Assembly (NCBI GenBank): GCA_036704125.1
Contig: DATNQI010000035.1
Coordinates: 32,974 to 96,973 of the forward strand
Length of the DNA: 64,000 nt
Reading direction: 5' to 3'
Source of the DNA: Pantanalinema sp.
Lineage (GTDB): Bacteria > Cyanobacteriota > Sericytochromatia > S15B-MN24 > UBA4093
Part shown: one piece after another, positions 1 to 8,430 of the stretch
How positions within the stretch are numbered: the first letter of the stretch is position 1
How the letters are laid out: each line of letters begins with the position of its first letter
Position numbers and translations under genes: made by a program
Notes under the pieces: generated by a model
Told to the model about the DNA's origin: nothing
The model's input: only the letters and a program-made list of their open reading frames with translations
Database searches by the model: none

Positions 1-853
1 CACCATCGTCATGCTGATGCTGGTGACGGGCCTGCCCGCCATCCTCATGGCAGGCAACGGCTTCCCCTCGCCGCGCCTCATGGTCGTGGCCCTGCTGGGC
101 ACCGCCATGGCCGCCGGAGCGGCGAGCGTCCTCAACCACTGGTACGACCGCGACATCGACGGGCTCATGGAGCGCACCAGCCACCGCCCGATCATCGCGG
201 GCACCGTTGGGCCCAACCAGGCCCTGGCGTTCGGTCTCACCATGGGCACTCTCTCGATCCTTTTGCTCGGCCTCTTCGCCAACTGGCTGTCGGCGGGCCT
301 GGCCCTGACCGCGATCGTCTACTACGTGCTGGTCTACACCGTGTGGCTGAAGCGCCGGACGCCGCAGAACATCGTCATCGGCGGGGGAGCGGGCGCCATG
401 GCGCCGCTCATCGGCTGGGCGGCCATCACCGGGACCGTGGGTCTCCCCGCGTGGCTGATGTTCCTCGTGGTCTTCATGTGGACCCCGCCGCACTTCTGGG
501 CGCTCGCCCTCTACCGGCGCATCGACTACGCCAAGGCCGGGGTGCCCATGATGCCGGTGGTGGCGGGCGAGGATTCGACCCGCCTCCAGATCCTGGTCTA
601 CACCGTGCTCCTGGTCGCGACCAGCCTCGCCCTCTACGCCACCAAGGCCTGCGGGGCGATCTACCTGGTGGGGGCCCTGGGGCTCGGGGCGAGCTTCACG
701 GCGGGGGCCTTCAGGCTCTACCGCGAGAAGACCGATGCCGCCGCGAAGAAGCTCTTCATCCAGTCGATCTTCTACCTGTTGATCCTGTTCGTGCTGCTGT
801 TCGTGGACGAGCTGGCGCGCCTCGCGCTCGTCGCCACGCACCACGGAGGCTAG
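1..853 (+). CDS. ctaB: protoheme IX farnesyltransferase (heme O synthase), 5' partial
   Basis: Transfers a farnesyl group to heme B to make heme O for heme-copper oxidases; integral inner-membrane UbiA-superfamily enzyme. The reading frame is open to the left edge (T-I-V precedes the first Met at 11), so the true start and about 10-30 residues lie outside the window. The family signature is clear: LNHWYDRDIDGLMERTSHRP (first Asp-rich motif), then TPPHFWALALYRRIDYAKAG (second conserved loop), within about eight hydrophobic helices. The next gene starts 2 bases after the stop codon, so the two are probably co-transcribed. Heme O/A synthesis implies an aerobic oxidase encoded upstream of the window. 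Confidence 0.93.
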   Translation, partial: TIVMLMLVTGLPAILMAGNGFPSPRLMVVALLGTAMAAGAASVLNHWYDRDIDGLMERTSHRPIIAGTVGPNQALAFGLTMGTLSILLLGLFANWLSAGLALTAIVYYVLVYTVWLKRRTPQNIVIGGGAGAMAPLIGWAAITGTVGLPAWLMFLVVFMWTPPHFWALALYRRIDYAKAGVPMMPVVAGEDSTRLQILVYTVLLVATSLALYATKACGAIYLVGALGLGASFTAGAFRLYREKTDAAAKKLFIQSIFYLLILFVLLFVDELARLALVATHHGG

Positions 854-855
854 CC

Positions 856-1278
856 ATGAGAATCAGGACCCTTTTGCTCGCGTGCGTCGCGCTCGGCGCC
901 CTCTGCCCCTCGGCCGGGGCCGGGGTTCGCGAGGTGAACGTCCACTTCCGCGGGACGGTCGAGGCCGGGATCCCCCTGGACTTCGGCCCCGCCCGCCCCG
1001 CGCTCAGGGTCAGGCTGGGGGAGGCTCGCGGCATCCCCTACCGCCTCACCAACTTTACGAAGGAGCCGCTGCGCCTGAGGGCCACCCTCAAGGTGGAGCC
1101 CGCCGAGGCCGCGAAGGCCTTCAAGGTGCTGGGGGGCTTCGCCCGTGCCGAGGTGGTCCTCAAGCCGGGCGAGAGCAAGCTCGTGCCGCTCGACTTCGTG
1201 ATTTCGCCGGGCCTGCCGAGCTCGGCGCCCGAGCTGACGGTGGCTTTCGCCCTGGAGAAGGCCGAGGGGACGAAATGA
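856..1278 (+). CDS. Cox11/CtaG-like oxidase assembly protein lacking the CxC copper motif
   Basis: 140-aa exported protein with an N-terminal signal peptide (residues 1-22, MRIRTLLLACVALGALCPSA). The rest follows the Cox11 (CtaG) layout: a strand with V-x-F-x-GTVEAGIPLDFGP (residues 29-45), a G-x-x-Y-x-x-N strand (IPYRLTNFT), then KVLGGFARAEVVLKPGESKLVPLDF and an I-x-P-G-L turn. In Cox11 proteins the segment before the LxPGE motif carries the CFCF copper ligands. Here that place reads FKVLGGFARAEVV, with no cysteine. The only cysteines are in the signal peptide. It directly follows ctaB (2-bp gap) and overlaps the next gene by ATGA. The Cox11 assignment is by motif order only; a generic immunoglobulin-fold protein is the alternative. 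Confidence 0.6.
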   Translation: MRIRTLLLACVALGALCPSAGAGVREVNVHFRGTVEAGIPLDFGPARPALRVRLGEARGIPYRLTNFTKEPLRLRATLKVEPAEAAKAFKVLGGFARAEVVLKPGESKLVPLDFVISPGLPSSAPELTVAFALEKAEGTK

Positions 1279-1772
1279 ACAACGGCAAGCTCGTCATCGT
1301 CGGCATCTTCGCCTGCGTGATCGCGGGCGGGCTCTGGATGCGCAGCGCCGCCTCGCGCCAGTGGGACACCACCCTCGACTTCTACCGGGGGCACCGGCCG
1401 ACCCTCGCGCGGTACGAGGCCCTTCACCGGCGGGTCCGCGAGATGCAGCTCGCCCCGTCGCGCGACAGCCGGACCCTGGCGAACGAGGCCCGGCGGCTCG
1501 CAGCCGGCGCGCGAGCAATGGAGGCACCGAACGGCCGCACCATGCGCACCCAGGAGAGCGAGATCGCCTACGCGGAGCAGGTCGAGTCGTGGGCGCAGGA
1601 GCTTCGGCGCACGGGCCGCTCGAGCCTCGAGGCCTCCCCGTCCTTCTTCGACCTCGAGGCCGCCTACGGCGCCCTGATCGGGCAGGTTCGGATGGACGAC
1701 CCGGACTACCCGTTCAAGGTGCCGCCCGCGCCGGGCACCATGCCCACCCCCAAGCCCCGGCGAATCATCTAG
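1275..1772 (+). CDS. hypothetical protein with N-terminal membrane anchor
   Basis: 165 aa. Starts at an ATG overlapping the TGA of the Cox11-like gene (ATGA), so it is translationally coupled in the ctaB operon. Residues 5-22 (KLVIVGIFACVIAGGLWM) form one hydrophobic segment. The remainder is charged, Arg/Glu-rich and probably helical (region around residues 40-120), ending in a Pro-rich tail (VPPAPGTMPTPKPRRII). No family is recognised. Its position suggests a role near the respiratory oxidase, but that is inference. Its 3' end overlaps the convergent small membrane gene by 8 bases. Confidence 0.7.
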   Translation: MNNGKLVIVGIFACVIAGGLWMRSAASRQWDTTLDFYRGHRPTLARYEALHRRVREMQLAPSRDSRTLANEARRLAAGARAMEAPNGRTMRTQESEIAYAEQVESWAQELRRTGRSSLEASPSFFDLEAAYGALIGQVRMDDPDYPFKVPPAPGTMPTPKPRRII

Positions 1773-1971
1773 TCGGCGTCTCCGGCTCGGGGCGCGGGGG
1801 CTCGGGCTCGGTGGCGACGAACTCCTCCTCGTGAAGCGGGGCGCGGTACTTGAGGGTGGTCCAGATGACCAGCCCGAAGACCAGGGCCGCGAAGAGCACC
1901 ATCCCGACGCCGAAGAAGAAGATCGCGGCGTTGGCCTGGAGCCAGTTGCCGGAAGAGACGGCCACGGGCAT
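1765..1971 (-). CDS. small single-span membrane protein
   Basis: 68 aa with one strong transmembrane helix (about residues 14-38, ANAAIFFFGVGMVLFAALVF) and an acidic, Pro-rich tail (EPEPPRPEPETPTR). A good ribosome binding site (AAGGAGG, 7 bases before the ATG) supports the start. Its size and layout resemble small accessory subunits of respiratory complexes, but no family motif is visible. It lies downstream of the SHOCT-like membrane gene on the same strand. Confidence 0.6.
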   Translation of the reverse strand: MPVAVSSGNWLQANAAIFFFGVGMVLFAALVFGLVIWTTLKYRAPLHEEEFVATEPEPPRPEPETPTR

Positions 1972-2005
1972 GGAGGGGCCTCCTTTCGCGTTGCGTCTCG
2001 AGCCG

Positions 2006-2752
2006 TCAGGGCTCCGAGGCGTATTGCCGGCGCAGGTGCTGGTACTCGTCCCAGGTGATCTCGCCGCGCTCGTAGCGCGCGCGAAGCTCGGCGCGCCCGG
2101 CTCGGATCAGCTCGCGCTCGGCGGGCTCGGTCGCCTCGAAGGCGAAGTGGGCAGTCGCCGCCTGCGAGGGGACCGTGGTCAGGTAGAGGTAGGTGACGGC
2201 CCCGTAGAGGATCAAGGCGAGCAGGATGGCGCTGCCGTTGCCGCCGTAGGCCTCGCCATGGATCGAGCCGTTGAGCATGGCGATCGCCACGTAGGAGAAG
2301 CCCATCACCGCGCCGTAGAGGAAGTGGCCGATGAGCCGCACGAAGGCCTCCTGGGGGCCGTAGTGGATCCCCCAGATGCCGGGGTCGGCCTCCTGGCCCT
2401 CCCGGATGTGGGGGTTGAGCTTTCGCCCGATGCTGATGAGCGGCATCGAGAGGAGCCAGTGGTAGATGCCGAAGCCCGTCCCCACGAAGGCCGCGAGCCA
2501 GAGGACGCCGCTCAGGCCCAGGTAGGCGAAGAGGCCGGCGTAGACCAGCCCGAAGATCACCCCGACCGCGAGGTGCATCAAAAGCCCCACCGTGGCGGCA
2601 TTGCGGTCGATCTTGGGCATGAAGATGCCGCCGAGCAGACGCCCGAAGTCGATGTGGACGAACCCCAGCGCGAGCATCAGGGTCATGAAGCCGGTGAAGG
2701 CGGTGGTCGCCCAGAGGGCCGCGGCGATCGCGTTGTAGAGGTTGAAGGGCAT
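2006..2752 (-). CDS. multi-pass membrane protein with SHOCT-like C-terminus
   Basis: 248 aa, about five to six hydrophobic segments (residues 8-30, 55-85, 85-105, 130-160, 175-195). The C-terminal end (LRARYERGEITWDEYQHLRR) matches the short helical SHOCT pattern: LRxRYxxGEIxxxEYxxL. The start is supported by GGAGG 6 bases before the ATG. No catalytic motif is evident. The three neighbouring minus-strand genes (1765-1971, this one, 2868-3563) are all small membrane proteins with near-identical ribosome binding sites, which suggests a shared membrane or respiratory context. Confidence 0.7.
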   Translation of the reverse strand: MPFNLYNAIAAALWATTAFTGFMTLMLALGFVHIDFGRLLGGIFMPKIDRNAATVGLLMHLAVGVIFGLVYAGLFAYLGLSGVLWLAAFVGTGFGIYHWLLSMPLISIGRKLNPHIREGQEADPGIWGIHYGPQEAFVRLIGHFLYGAVMGFSYVAIAMLNGSIHGEAYGGNGSAILLALILYGAVTYLYLTTVPSQAATAHFAFEATEPAERELIRAGRAELRARYERGEITWDEYQHLRRQYASEP

Positions 2753-2828
2753 GCGGAGCCTCCTCTCGATGCGCCTCGCGCGGGAATTGTAACAAAATGC
2801 GAAGCATTGGCCTAGTGCGTTCCACCGG

Positions 2829-2861
2829 AAAAGTAGGCCCCCGGCCAGACGGCCAGGGGCC
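2829..2861 (-). terminator. rho-independent terminator of the 2868-3563 gene
   Basis: On the minus strand, a GC-rich stem (GGCCCCTGGCC / GGCCGGGGGCC with one bulge, loop GTCT) is followed by TACTTTTCC. It lies just beyond the stop codon of the gene at 2868-3563. Confidence 0.6.
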
Positions 2862-2867
2862 AGTGCC

Positions 2868-3563
2868 TCACTTCGCCCGCTTGGCGTGGGGGATGAGCCC
2901 CAGGTCGTTCATGTGGCTGCGCACACCCGCCAGGTAGCCGGCGGCGCCGACGGCGAGCAGCAGGATCGAGCCCACCGAGAACCAGCCGACCTGGCCGGCG
3001 AGCATGCTGAGGGTCCGCGGATCCAGCGCGAGGCCGCCCGGCACGAAGACGCCACCCTGGGTCGCCTGGGCGCCTGCGACCGCGCCGGTGGTCGCGCTGG
3101 CGGCCATGGCCCCTGTGAACAGGCCGAAGAGCAGCGGCAGGGTCATCACCAGCGAGGCGTAGATGATGCCGTTGACCGCCGCCGGGTAGCGCGAGCGCAG
3201 GTTGGAGGTCCAGCCCGCCAAGAGGGCCCCGACGAAGGTCGAGACGAGCATGATCGCCCCGACGGTGAAGCCGATGGTCGCGGCGGGCTGCGCCGGGTTG
3301 ATGGCCCGAGCGGCGATCGCGAGCGCCGAGAGGATCGTGGCGCAGGCGAGGTAGGCGAAGAACCCGCCCCAGATGGATCCCCAGTGCACCAGGTCGTTGC
3401 CGAAGGGCTCGACCTTCTCGTAGCGGGTGACCGCCATGTTCTCGACCATCTCGGGGTGCGCGGTGGTCACGTTCCGCGCCAGGAGCATGTTGCGGCGGAT
3501 GTCGAGGTCCACGTCGGTCGCCGTGGGCGCGTCGGCCTCCGGGCGATGGTAGTCCCGTTCCAT
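2868..3563 (-). CDS. multi-pass membrane protein of unknown function
   Basis: 231 aa from the ATG at 3563, which sits behind a strong AAAGGAGG site; a longer frame to 3614 lacks such a site. The first ~70 residues are charged (MERDYHRPEADAPTATDVDL). Four to five hydrophobic segments follow (HWGSIWGGFFAYLACATILS; ATIGFTVGAIMLVSTFVGAL; GIIYASLVMTLPLLFGLFTG; GWFSVGSILLLAVGAAGYLA). No known family was recognised from motifs. It is divergent from the ferredoxin gene at 3711. Confidence 0.65.
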   Translation of the reverse strand: MERDYHRPEADAPTATDVDLDIRRNMLLARNVTTAHPEMVENMAVTRYEKVEPFGNDLVHWGSIWGGFFAYLACATILSALAIAARAINPAQPAATIGFTVGAIMLVSTFVGALLAGWTSNLRSRYPAAVNGIIYASLVMTLPLLFGLFTGAMAASATTGAVAGAQATQGGVFVPGGLALDPRTLSMLAGQVGWFSVGSILLLAVGAAGYLAGVRSHMNDLGLIPHAKRAK

Positions 3564-3710
3564 CCTGAGCCTCCTTTCCACTCCCTTGGGGAGTTTCGTC
3601 GATGATGCCGGCAACTTAATATAGCTTCACGCCGTTGACAAGCGCCGCTTTTCCCCTCGAAGCGGGCCGGTGATGCGCCATTTCGGCCAGTCGTTTGGTA
3701 TCCTTGGGGC

Positions 3711-4298
3711 ATGGAAAGTGATGATCCCCTCTCTCGCGAGGCCTTCGTCCGCCAGGGGGCTGAAGAGCTGACCCAGCGCTTCGGCATGATGTTCGGGGCG
3801 TGGCTCGGCCTGTCTCCCAAGGCGCCGATCGAGGCGCCGAGGCGCGCCGTGCTGCGGCCGCCCGGCGCCCTGGCGGAGGCCGCCTTCCTCGCGGCCTGCA
3901 CCCGCTGCGACGCCTGCGCGGCCGCATGTCCCGCGTTCGCCATCAAGGTGGCGGGGCGAGGCGAGGCGGCCGCCGAGGGCACCCCCTTCCTCTTCGACGT
4001 GGCGCGCTCGCCCTGCATCCTGTGCGTCGATGCGCCCTGCATCGCCGCCTGCGAGCCGGGGGCCCTTTCGAGCGCGAGCATGGGGATGGGCCGCGCCGAG
4101 ATCGCCTCGGATCGCTGCCTGGCCTTTTCCGGCACGGCCTGCGCGGCCTGCGTGGAGGCCTGCCCGCTCGCAGACGAGGCGATCGTCTCGCGGGATGGCC
4201 TGCCCATCGTGGTGCCTCTGGGCTGCGTGGGGTGCGGGCAGTGCGTGGGGGCGTGTCCGGCCCCCGGCGGGGCGATCGCGGTTCGGCCGCTGCCGTAA
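3711..4298 (+). CDS. four-cluster 4Fe-4S ferredoxin-type protein (NapF/NapG/MauM-like)
   Basis: 195 aa electron-transfer protein. Cysteine motifs in order: CTRCDACAAACP, CILCVDAPCIAAC, a more widely spaced set C-x-AFSGTACAACVEACP, and GCVGCGQCVGACP. Four 4Fe-4S sites in this order are typical of the NapF/NapG/MauM periplasmic or cytoplasmic ferredoxins. There is no Tat signal (no RR motif) in the first 60 residues, so a cytoplasmic NapF-like position is more likely. No nitrate reductase gene is in the window, so the partner is unknown. It is transcribed divergently from the membrane protein at 2868-3563. The ribosome binding site is weak. Confidence 0.8.
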   Translation: MESDDPLSREAFVRQGAEELTQRFGMMFGAWLGLSPKAPIEAPRRAVLRPPGALAEAAFLAACTRCDACAAACPAFAIKVAGRGEAAAEGTPFLFDVARSPCILCVDAPCIAACEPGALSSASMGMGRAEIASDRCLAFSGTACAACVEACPLADEAIVSRDGLPIVVPLGCVGCGQCVGACPAPGGAIAVRPLP

Positions 4299-4336
4299 CG
4301 ATTCGTTGCAGGGGGATCTAACCTTGCGAGCTGTGG

Positions 4337-4342
4337 TAGAAT
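4337..4342 (+). promoter_or_regulatory. candidate -10 box (TAGAAT) upstream of the gene at 4436
   Basis: TAGAAT within GGTAGAATG, about 93 bases before the start codon. The same nine bases recur before the genes at 33545 and 44326. No convincing -35 was seen. Confidence 0.35.
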
Positions 4343-4435
4343 GTCGCAGGAAGCGAACGAGGGCTTTGTCCTTCGCCGCGACCGGCGCCCCAATGCCGCA
4401 ATCTTTCTCGATTCCTAAGGAGTGAACTTCTCGCC

Positions 4436-4858
4436 ATGATGCTCGCACTCGCCTCGTCTGCAGCCGGCTTCGGCCACCTCGTGAACGGATACTGGTATCC
4501 CGGCGCGACGGGCCAGCTCGTCCTGCTCTACGCCTTCACGGTCCTCTTCACCTTCATGGGCTCCTTCTGGTTCGGTCTCGCCTTCAAGCAGCGCCCCATG
4601 CGCTCCTGGATGGAGGGCGCCCTCAAGGCGACCATCGCGTGGACCGTGGCCATCGTCGCGGCCGTCCTCGTGCCCATCGGCCTGTACGGCGCGGGCGTCG
4701 GCGCCCTGACGGACAAGGTCGTGGGCGGCATGACGATCACCCCGTTCATCGCCGAGAGCATCGTGGGGTCGCTCGCCTTCGGCATGACGATCACGGTCAT
4801 GGTCCTGGTCGTGGCCTTCTTCTACACCAAGGGCGCGGCCTGGTTCCTCAAGTCCTAG
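4436..4858 (+). CDS. small multi-pass membrane protein, unknown function
   Basis: 140 aa with about four hydrophobic helices (LVLLYAFTVLFTFMGSFWFG; IAWTVAIVAAVLVPIGLYGA; ESIVGSLAFGM; TVMVLVVAFFYTKGAAWF). An AAGGAG site lies about 12 bases before the ATG. The weakly hydrophobic N-terminus (MMLALASSAAGFGHLVNGYW) could be a short first helix. No family motif was recognised. A strong terminator follows, so it is probably transcribed alone from the TAGAAT promoter. Confidence 0.65.
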   Translation: MMLALASSAAGFGHLVNGYWYPGATGQLVLLYAFTVLFTFMGSFWFGLAFKQRPMRSWMEGALKATIAWTVAIVAAVLVPIGLYGAGVGALTDKVVGGMTITPFIAESIVGSLAFGMTITVMVLVVAFFYTKGAAWFLKS

Positions 4859-4880
4859 GCCGGGGGTGACCCCCTAATCA

Positions 4881-4920
4881 CGGAGGCCCCGCTCGATTTC
4901 GAGCGGGGCCTCCGTTTCTT
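4881..4920 (+). terminator. rho-independent terminator
   Basis: Near-perfect stem CGGAGGCCCCGCTCG / CGAGCGGGGCCTCCG with a short loop (ATTT), followed by TTTCTT. It closes the gene at 4436-4858. Confidence 0.85.
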
Positions 4921-4935
4921 CGCGGAAAACCGCGC

Positions 4936-4941
4936 TATAAT
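4936..4941 (+). promoter_or_regulatory. -10 box of the malic enzyme gene
   Basis: Consensus TATAAT 32 bases before the TTG start at 4974. The -35 region overlaps the terminator T-run (TTTCTT, 15-base spacing) and is weak. Confidence 0.5.
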
Positions 4942-4973
4942 TGATTTCCAGCCAATAGAAAGAGAGCCTTCCC

Positions 4974-7223
4974 TTGAAACGCGATGCCCTGGAGTACCAC
5001 TCGCGAGGTCGCAAGGGCAAGATCGAGGTCGTTGCGACCAAGCCTTGCCTCACCCAGCGCGACCTGTCCCTCGCCTATTCCCCCGGCGTCGCCGAACCCT
5101 GCCGCGCCATCGTCCAGGACCCCGAGGCGGCCTACGAGTACACGGCCCGCGGCAACCTGGTCGGCGTCATCACCAACGGCACGGCGGTGCTGGGCCTGGG
5201 CGACATCGGTCCTCTGGCGGGCAAGCCCGTGATGGAGGGCAAGGGCGTTCTCTTCAAGCGCTTCGCGGACCTGGACGTCTTCGACATCGAGGTGGACGAG
5301 AAGGACCCCGAGCGCTTCATCCAGACGGTCAAGTCCCTCGAGCCCACCTTCGGGGGGATCAACCTCGAGGACATCAAGAGCCCCGAGTGCTTCGTCATCG
5401 AGGAGCGCCTCAAGGCCGAGATGGACATCCCGGTCTTCCACGACGACCAGCACGGCACGGCGATCATCACCTCGGCGGCCCTCTTGAACGCCCTCGAGAT
5501 CACCGGCCGCAAGATCGAGGAGGCCAAGGTCGTCTTCTGCGGCGCCGGGGCGGCCGCCATCTCGTGCGCGCGCCTCTTCGTCAAGCTGGGGGTGCGGCGC
5601 GAGAACCTCGTGATGGCCGACAAGGACGGGGTGGTCTACCGGGGCCGCACGGTGGGGATGAACCCCTACATGGCCGAGCTCGCGGCGGACACGCCCCACC
5701 GCACCCTGGCCGAGGCCATGGTGGGCGCCGACGTGTTCGTGGGCCTCTCCACCCGCGGCGTGGTCACCCCCGAGATGGTCAAGACCCTCGCCCCGCGCGC
5801 CGTCCTCTTCGCCCTCGCCAACCCCGAGCCCGAGATCACCTACGAGGAGGCCAAGGCCGCCCGCCCCGACATCCTGATGGGGACGGGCCGCTCCGACTAC
5901 CCCAACCAGATCAACAACGTGCTGGGCTTCCCCTACATCTTCCGCGGGGCCCTGGACGTGCGGGCCCGCTCGATCAACGACGAGATGAAGCTGGCCGCGG
6001 CCCACGCCCTGGCGGATCTCGCCAAGCAGGACGTGCCCGACCAGGTGCTCGCGGCGTACTCGTCCAAGCACCTGGAGTACGGCCCCTCCTACATCATCCC
6101 CAAGCCCTTCGACCCGCGCGCCCTCCTGTGGGTCGCCCCGGCCGTCGCCAAGGCCGCCATGGAGACCGGGGTGGCGCGATCGCCCATCGAGGACTTCGAT
6201 GCCTACCGCGACAGCCTGGAGAAGCGCTTCGGCCAGCGCCGCGCCCTGATGCGCTTCATCACCAACCGTGCCAAGCGCGATCCCAAGCGCATCGTCTTCC
6301 CGGAAGGGGACCAGGAGAAGATCCTGCGCGCCGCCCAGATCATGCTCGACGAGGGCATCGCGCAGCCGGTACTGCTCGGCGACCCGGTCAAGATCCGCCT
6401 GGTGGCCGAGCGCCTCAACCTGACCCTGCAAGGCGCCGAGCTCGTCGACATGCACAACGAGCCCGCGCGGCACCGCTACGCACAGCTGCTGTTCGAGCAG
6501 CGCAGCCGCAAGGGCGTGACCTTCCAGGACGCCTCGCGGCTCATGCACCAGTCCAACTACTTCGGCACCATGATGCTCAAGTGCGGGGAGGTGGATGGCC
6601 TGGTCTCGGGATTGACCTACGACTACTCGGAGACCATCCGGCCGGCGCTCCAGATCATCGGGCCCCGCAGCGATCGCTCCATCGTCGCCGGTATCTACGT
6701 GCTGGTCTTCAAGGATCGCCTGCTCTTCCTCTCCGACGCGACGGTCAACCTGGAGCCCACCGCCGATCAGCTCTGCGAGATCGCGGTGGGAAGCGCCGCG
6801 ACGGCGGGCTTCTTCGGGGTGGAGCCGCGCATCGCCTTCCTCTCGTTCTCCAACTTCGGCAGCTCCACCCACCCCTCGGCCCTCAAGATGAAGCGGGCCA
6901 CCGAGCTGACCAAGGACATGCTGCCCACGGTGGTGGTGGACGGCGAGATGCAGGCGGACACCGCCGTCCATCCCCCCTCGGCGGATCCCTTCACTTTCTC
7001 GGCCATCCAGGGGGACGCCAACGTGCTGATCTTCCCGGATCTGCAGAGCTGCAACATCGCCTACAAGCTCTTGCACCGCATGGGCGGGGCGGAGGCCGCG
7101 GTCGGCCCCATCCTGATGGGCATGGCCAAGCCGGTGAACGTCCTGCAGCACGGCGCGGACGTGGACGAGATCGTCAACGTCACGGCCATCACCGTCAGCG
7201 AGGCTCAGCGCTTCCCGCTCTGA
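4974..7223 (+). CDS. maeB: NADP-dependent malic enzyme with phosphotransacetylase-like C-terminal domain
   Basis: 749 aa, the full length of MaeB-type enzymes. Oxidatively decarboxylates malate to pyruvate, making NADPH. Layout: malic N-terminal domain (about 1-155, ending FHDDQHGTAI), NAD(P)-binding Rossmann domain with CGAGAAAISCARL near residue 190, linker near 400, then a phosphotransacetylase-like domain (about 420-745; PEGDQEKILRAA, SGLTYDYSETIRPALQIIG). In known MaeB proteins the second domain is regulatory and binds acetyl-CoA. The TTG start is chosen because the family conservation (LKRDALEYHSRGRKGKI) begins there and no ATG precedes it in frame. The FAD oxidoreductase gene follows after about 50 bases with its own possible TACAAT promoter. 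Confidence 0.95.
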   Translation: MKRDALEYHSRGRKGKIEVVATKPCLTQRDLSLAYSPGVAEPCRAIVQDPEAAYEYTARGNLVGVITNGTAVLGLGDIGPLAGKPVMEGKGVLFKRFADLDVFDIEVDEKDPERFIQTVKSLEPTFGGINLEDIKSPECFVIEERLKAEMDIPVFHDDQHGTAIITSAALLNALEITGRKIEEAKVVFCGAGAAAISCARLFVKLGVRRENLVMADKDGVVYRGRTVGMNPYMAELAADTPHRTLAEAMVGADVFVGLSTRGVVTPEMVKTLAPRAVLFALANPEPEITYEEAKAARPDILMGTGRSDYPNQINNVLGFPYIFRGALDVRARSINDEMKLAAAHALADLAKQDVPDQVLAAYSSKHLEYGPSYIIPKPFDPRALLWVAPAVAKAAMETGVARSPIEDFDAYRDSLEKRFGQRRALMRFITNRAKRDPKRIVFPEGDQEKILRAAQIMLDEGIAQPVLLGDPVKIRLVAERLNLTLQGAELVDMHNEPARHRYAQLLFEQRSRKGVTFQDASRLMHQSNYFGTMMLKCGEVDGLVSGLTYDYSETIRPALQIIGPRSDRSIVAGIYVLVFKDRLLFLSDATVNLEPTADQLCEIAVGSAATAGFFGVEPRIAFLSFSNFGSSTHPSALKMKRATELTKDMLPTVVVDGEMQADTAVHPPSADPFTFSAIQGDANVLIFPDLQSCNIAYKLLHRMGGAEAAVGPILMGMAKPVNVLQHGADVDEIVNVTAITVSEAQRFPL

Positions 7224-7241
7224 GCGGGGGGCTGCTACAAT
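7212..7241 (+). promoter_or_regulatory. candidate promoter of the FAD oxidoreductase
   Basis: TTCCCG (7212-7217) and TACAAT (7236-7241) are spaced 18 bases apart and end 31 bases before the start codon. The -35 match is poor, and it overlaps the end of the malic enzyme gene. Confidence 0.35.
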
Positions 7242-7272
7242 CGAGACGCAACGTGAACAAGCGAGGAGAATG

Positions 7273-8424
7273 ATGGAACGCGCGCAGGCCGTCGTCATCG
7301 GCGGAGGGATCATCGGGGCGTCGACCGCCTACCACCTGGCCCGCATGGGCATGAAGGACGTGGTCCTGCTGGAGAAGGAGCTCTTCTTCGGCATGGAATC
7401 CACGGCCAAGTGCGCCGGCGGCATCCGGGCCCAGTTCTCCAGCGAGGTGAACATCAAGCTCTCGCTCGCTTCCATCGCGCACTTCGAGCGCTTCGCCGAG
7501 GAGATGGGCGCCGACGTCGAGTTCCGGCAGGTCGGCTACCTCTTCATGTCCACCACCCCCGAGGCCTGGGATCGTTCCCAGGCGGCGGCCGCCTTCCAGC
7601 GCGCGCACGGCGTGCCCGTCGAGCTGATCGGGCCCGACCGCGTCCTTGAGCTGTGCCCCGAGCTCCAGGTCTCGGACGTGCTGGGCGGAAACTACTGCGC
7701 CATCGATGGCCTCGCCGACCCGCACGGCTTCCACCAGGCCTATCTCAAGGCGGCCCGGTCCCTCGGCGTCGGCATCCACGTGGAGCGGCCGGTCATCGGC
7801 TTCGAGACGGCGGGGGATCGCGTCGTGGCGGTCAAGACGGCCAAGGGCGACATCGCCTGCGACACGGTGATCCTGGCCTCGGGCGCCTGGACGGGCGAGC
7901 TGGGCCGGATGCTCGGCGTGGACATCCCCGTCGTCCCGGTGCGGCGCCAGATCATCACCACCGCCCCCTTGCCCTGGATCGATCCGCGCTGGCCCATGAT
8001 GGTCGACAACGGGACGGGGATCTACATGCACCCCGAGTCGGGCGGGATGCTCCTCGGCCTGGCCAACAAGGCCGAGCCCGCCGGCTTCAACACCACCGTG
8101 GACGAGGCCTTCACCGTGCAGATGGCCGAGGCGGCCTTCAACCGGATCCCCCGCCTCGAGGAGGCGTCGATCAACGCCGCCTGGGCCGGCCTCTACGAGG
8201 TCACCCCGGACCACAACGCGATCGTCGGTCACCTGCCCAGCTTCCGCAACGCCATCGTGGCGGCGGGCTTCAGCGGCCACGGCTTCATGCACGGCCCGGC
8301 CTGCGGCGAGGTCGTCGCCCAGCTCGCGCTCGGCCAGACGCCGGGCATCGACGTGTCGGCGCTCGGGATCGAGCGCTTCGAGGGCGAGGGGGCCCACGGC
8401 CTCGAAGAGGTCATGGTCATCTGA
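7273..8424 (+). CDS. FAD-dependent oxidoreductase (DAO / sarcosine oxidase beta-like)
   Basis: 383 aa. The N-terminal dinucleotide-binding motif is VVIGGGIIGASTAYHLARMG, followed by the acidic LLEKE strand end. The ESTAKCAGGIRAQF segment and the C-terminal GLYEVTPDHNAIVGHLP and AAGFSGHGFMHGPACGEVVA blocks are typical of the DAO family (sarcosine oxidase beta, glycine oxidase, proline dehydrogenase beta). The substrate is probably an N-alkyl or secondary amino acid; the sequence alone does not decide which. GAGGAG lies 4 bases before the ATG at 7273 but only 1 base before the in-frame ATG at 7270, so the second Met is preferred. It converges with the ornithine aminotransferase across a shared terminator. 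Confidence 0.85.
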   Translation: MERAQAVVIGGGIIGASTAYHLARMGMKDVVLLEKELFFGMESTAKCAGGIRAQFSSEVNIKLSLASIAHFERFAEEMGADVEFRQVGYLFMSTTPEAWDRSQAAAAFQRAHGVPVELIGPDRVLELCPELQVSDVLGGNYCAIDGLADPHGFHQAYLKAARSLGVGIHVERPVIGFETAGDRVVAVKTAKGDIACDTVILASGAWTGELGRMLGVDIPVVPVRRQIITTAPLPWIDPRWPMMVDNGTGIYMHPESGGMLLGLANKAEPAGFNTTVDEAFTVQMAEAAFNRIPRLEEASINAAWAGLYEVTPDHNAIVGHLPSFRNAIVAAGFSGHGFMHGPACGEVVAQLALGQTPGIDVSALGIERFEGEGAHGLEEVMVI

Positions 8425-8430
8425 AGCGAA

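Noticed and set aside
1038..2825. 595-aa minus-strand frame, and similar long antisense frames (4935-7313, 11073-13778, 25839-28592, 57011-59893)
   Set aside because: They lie opposite well-recognised genes (ctaB operon, maeB, aldehyde dehydrogenase, mfd, dikinase) and have the Arg/Pro/Gly/His-rich composition of shadow frames in GC-rich DNA.
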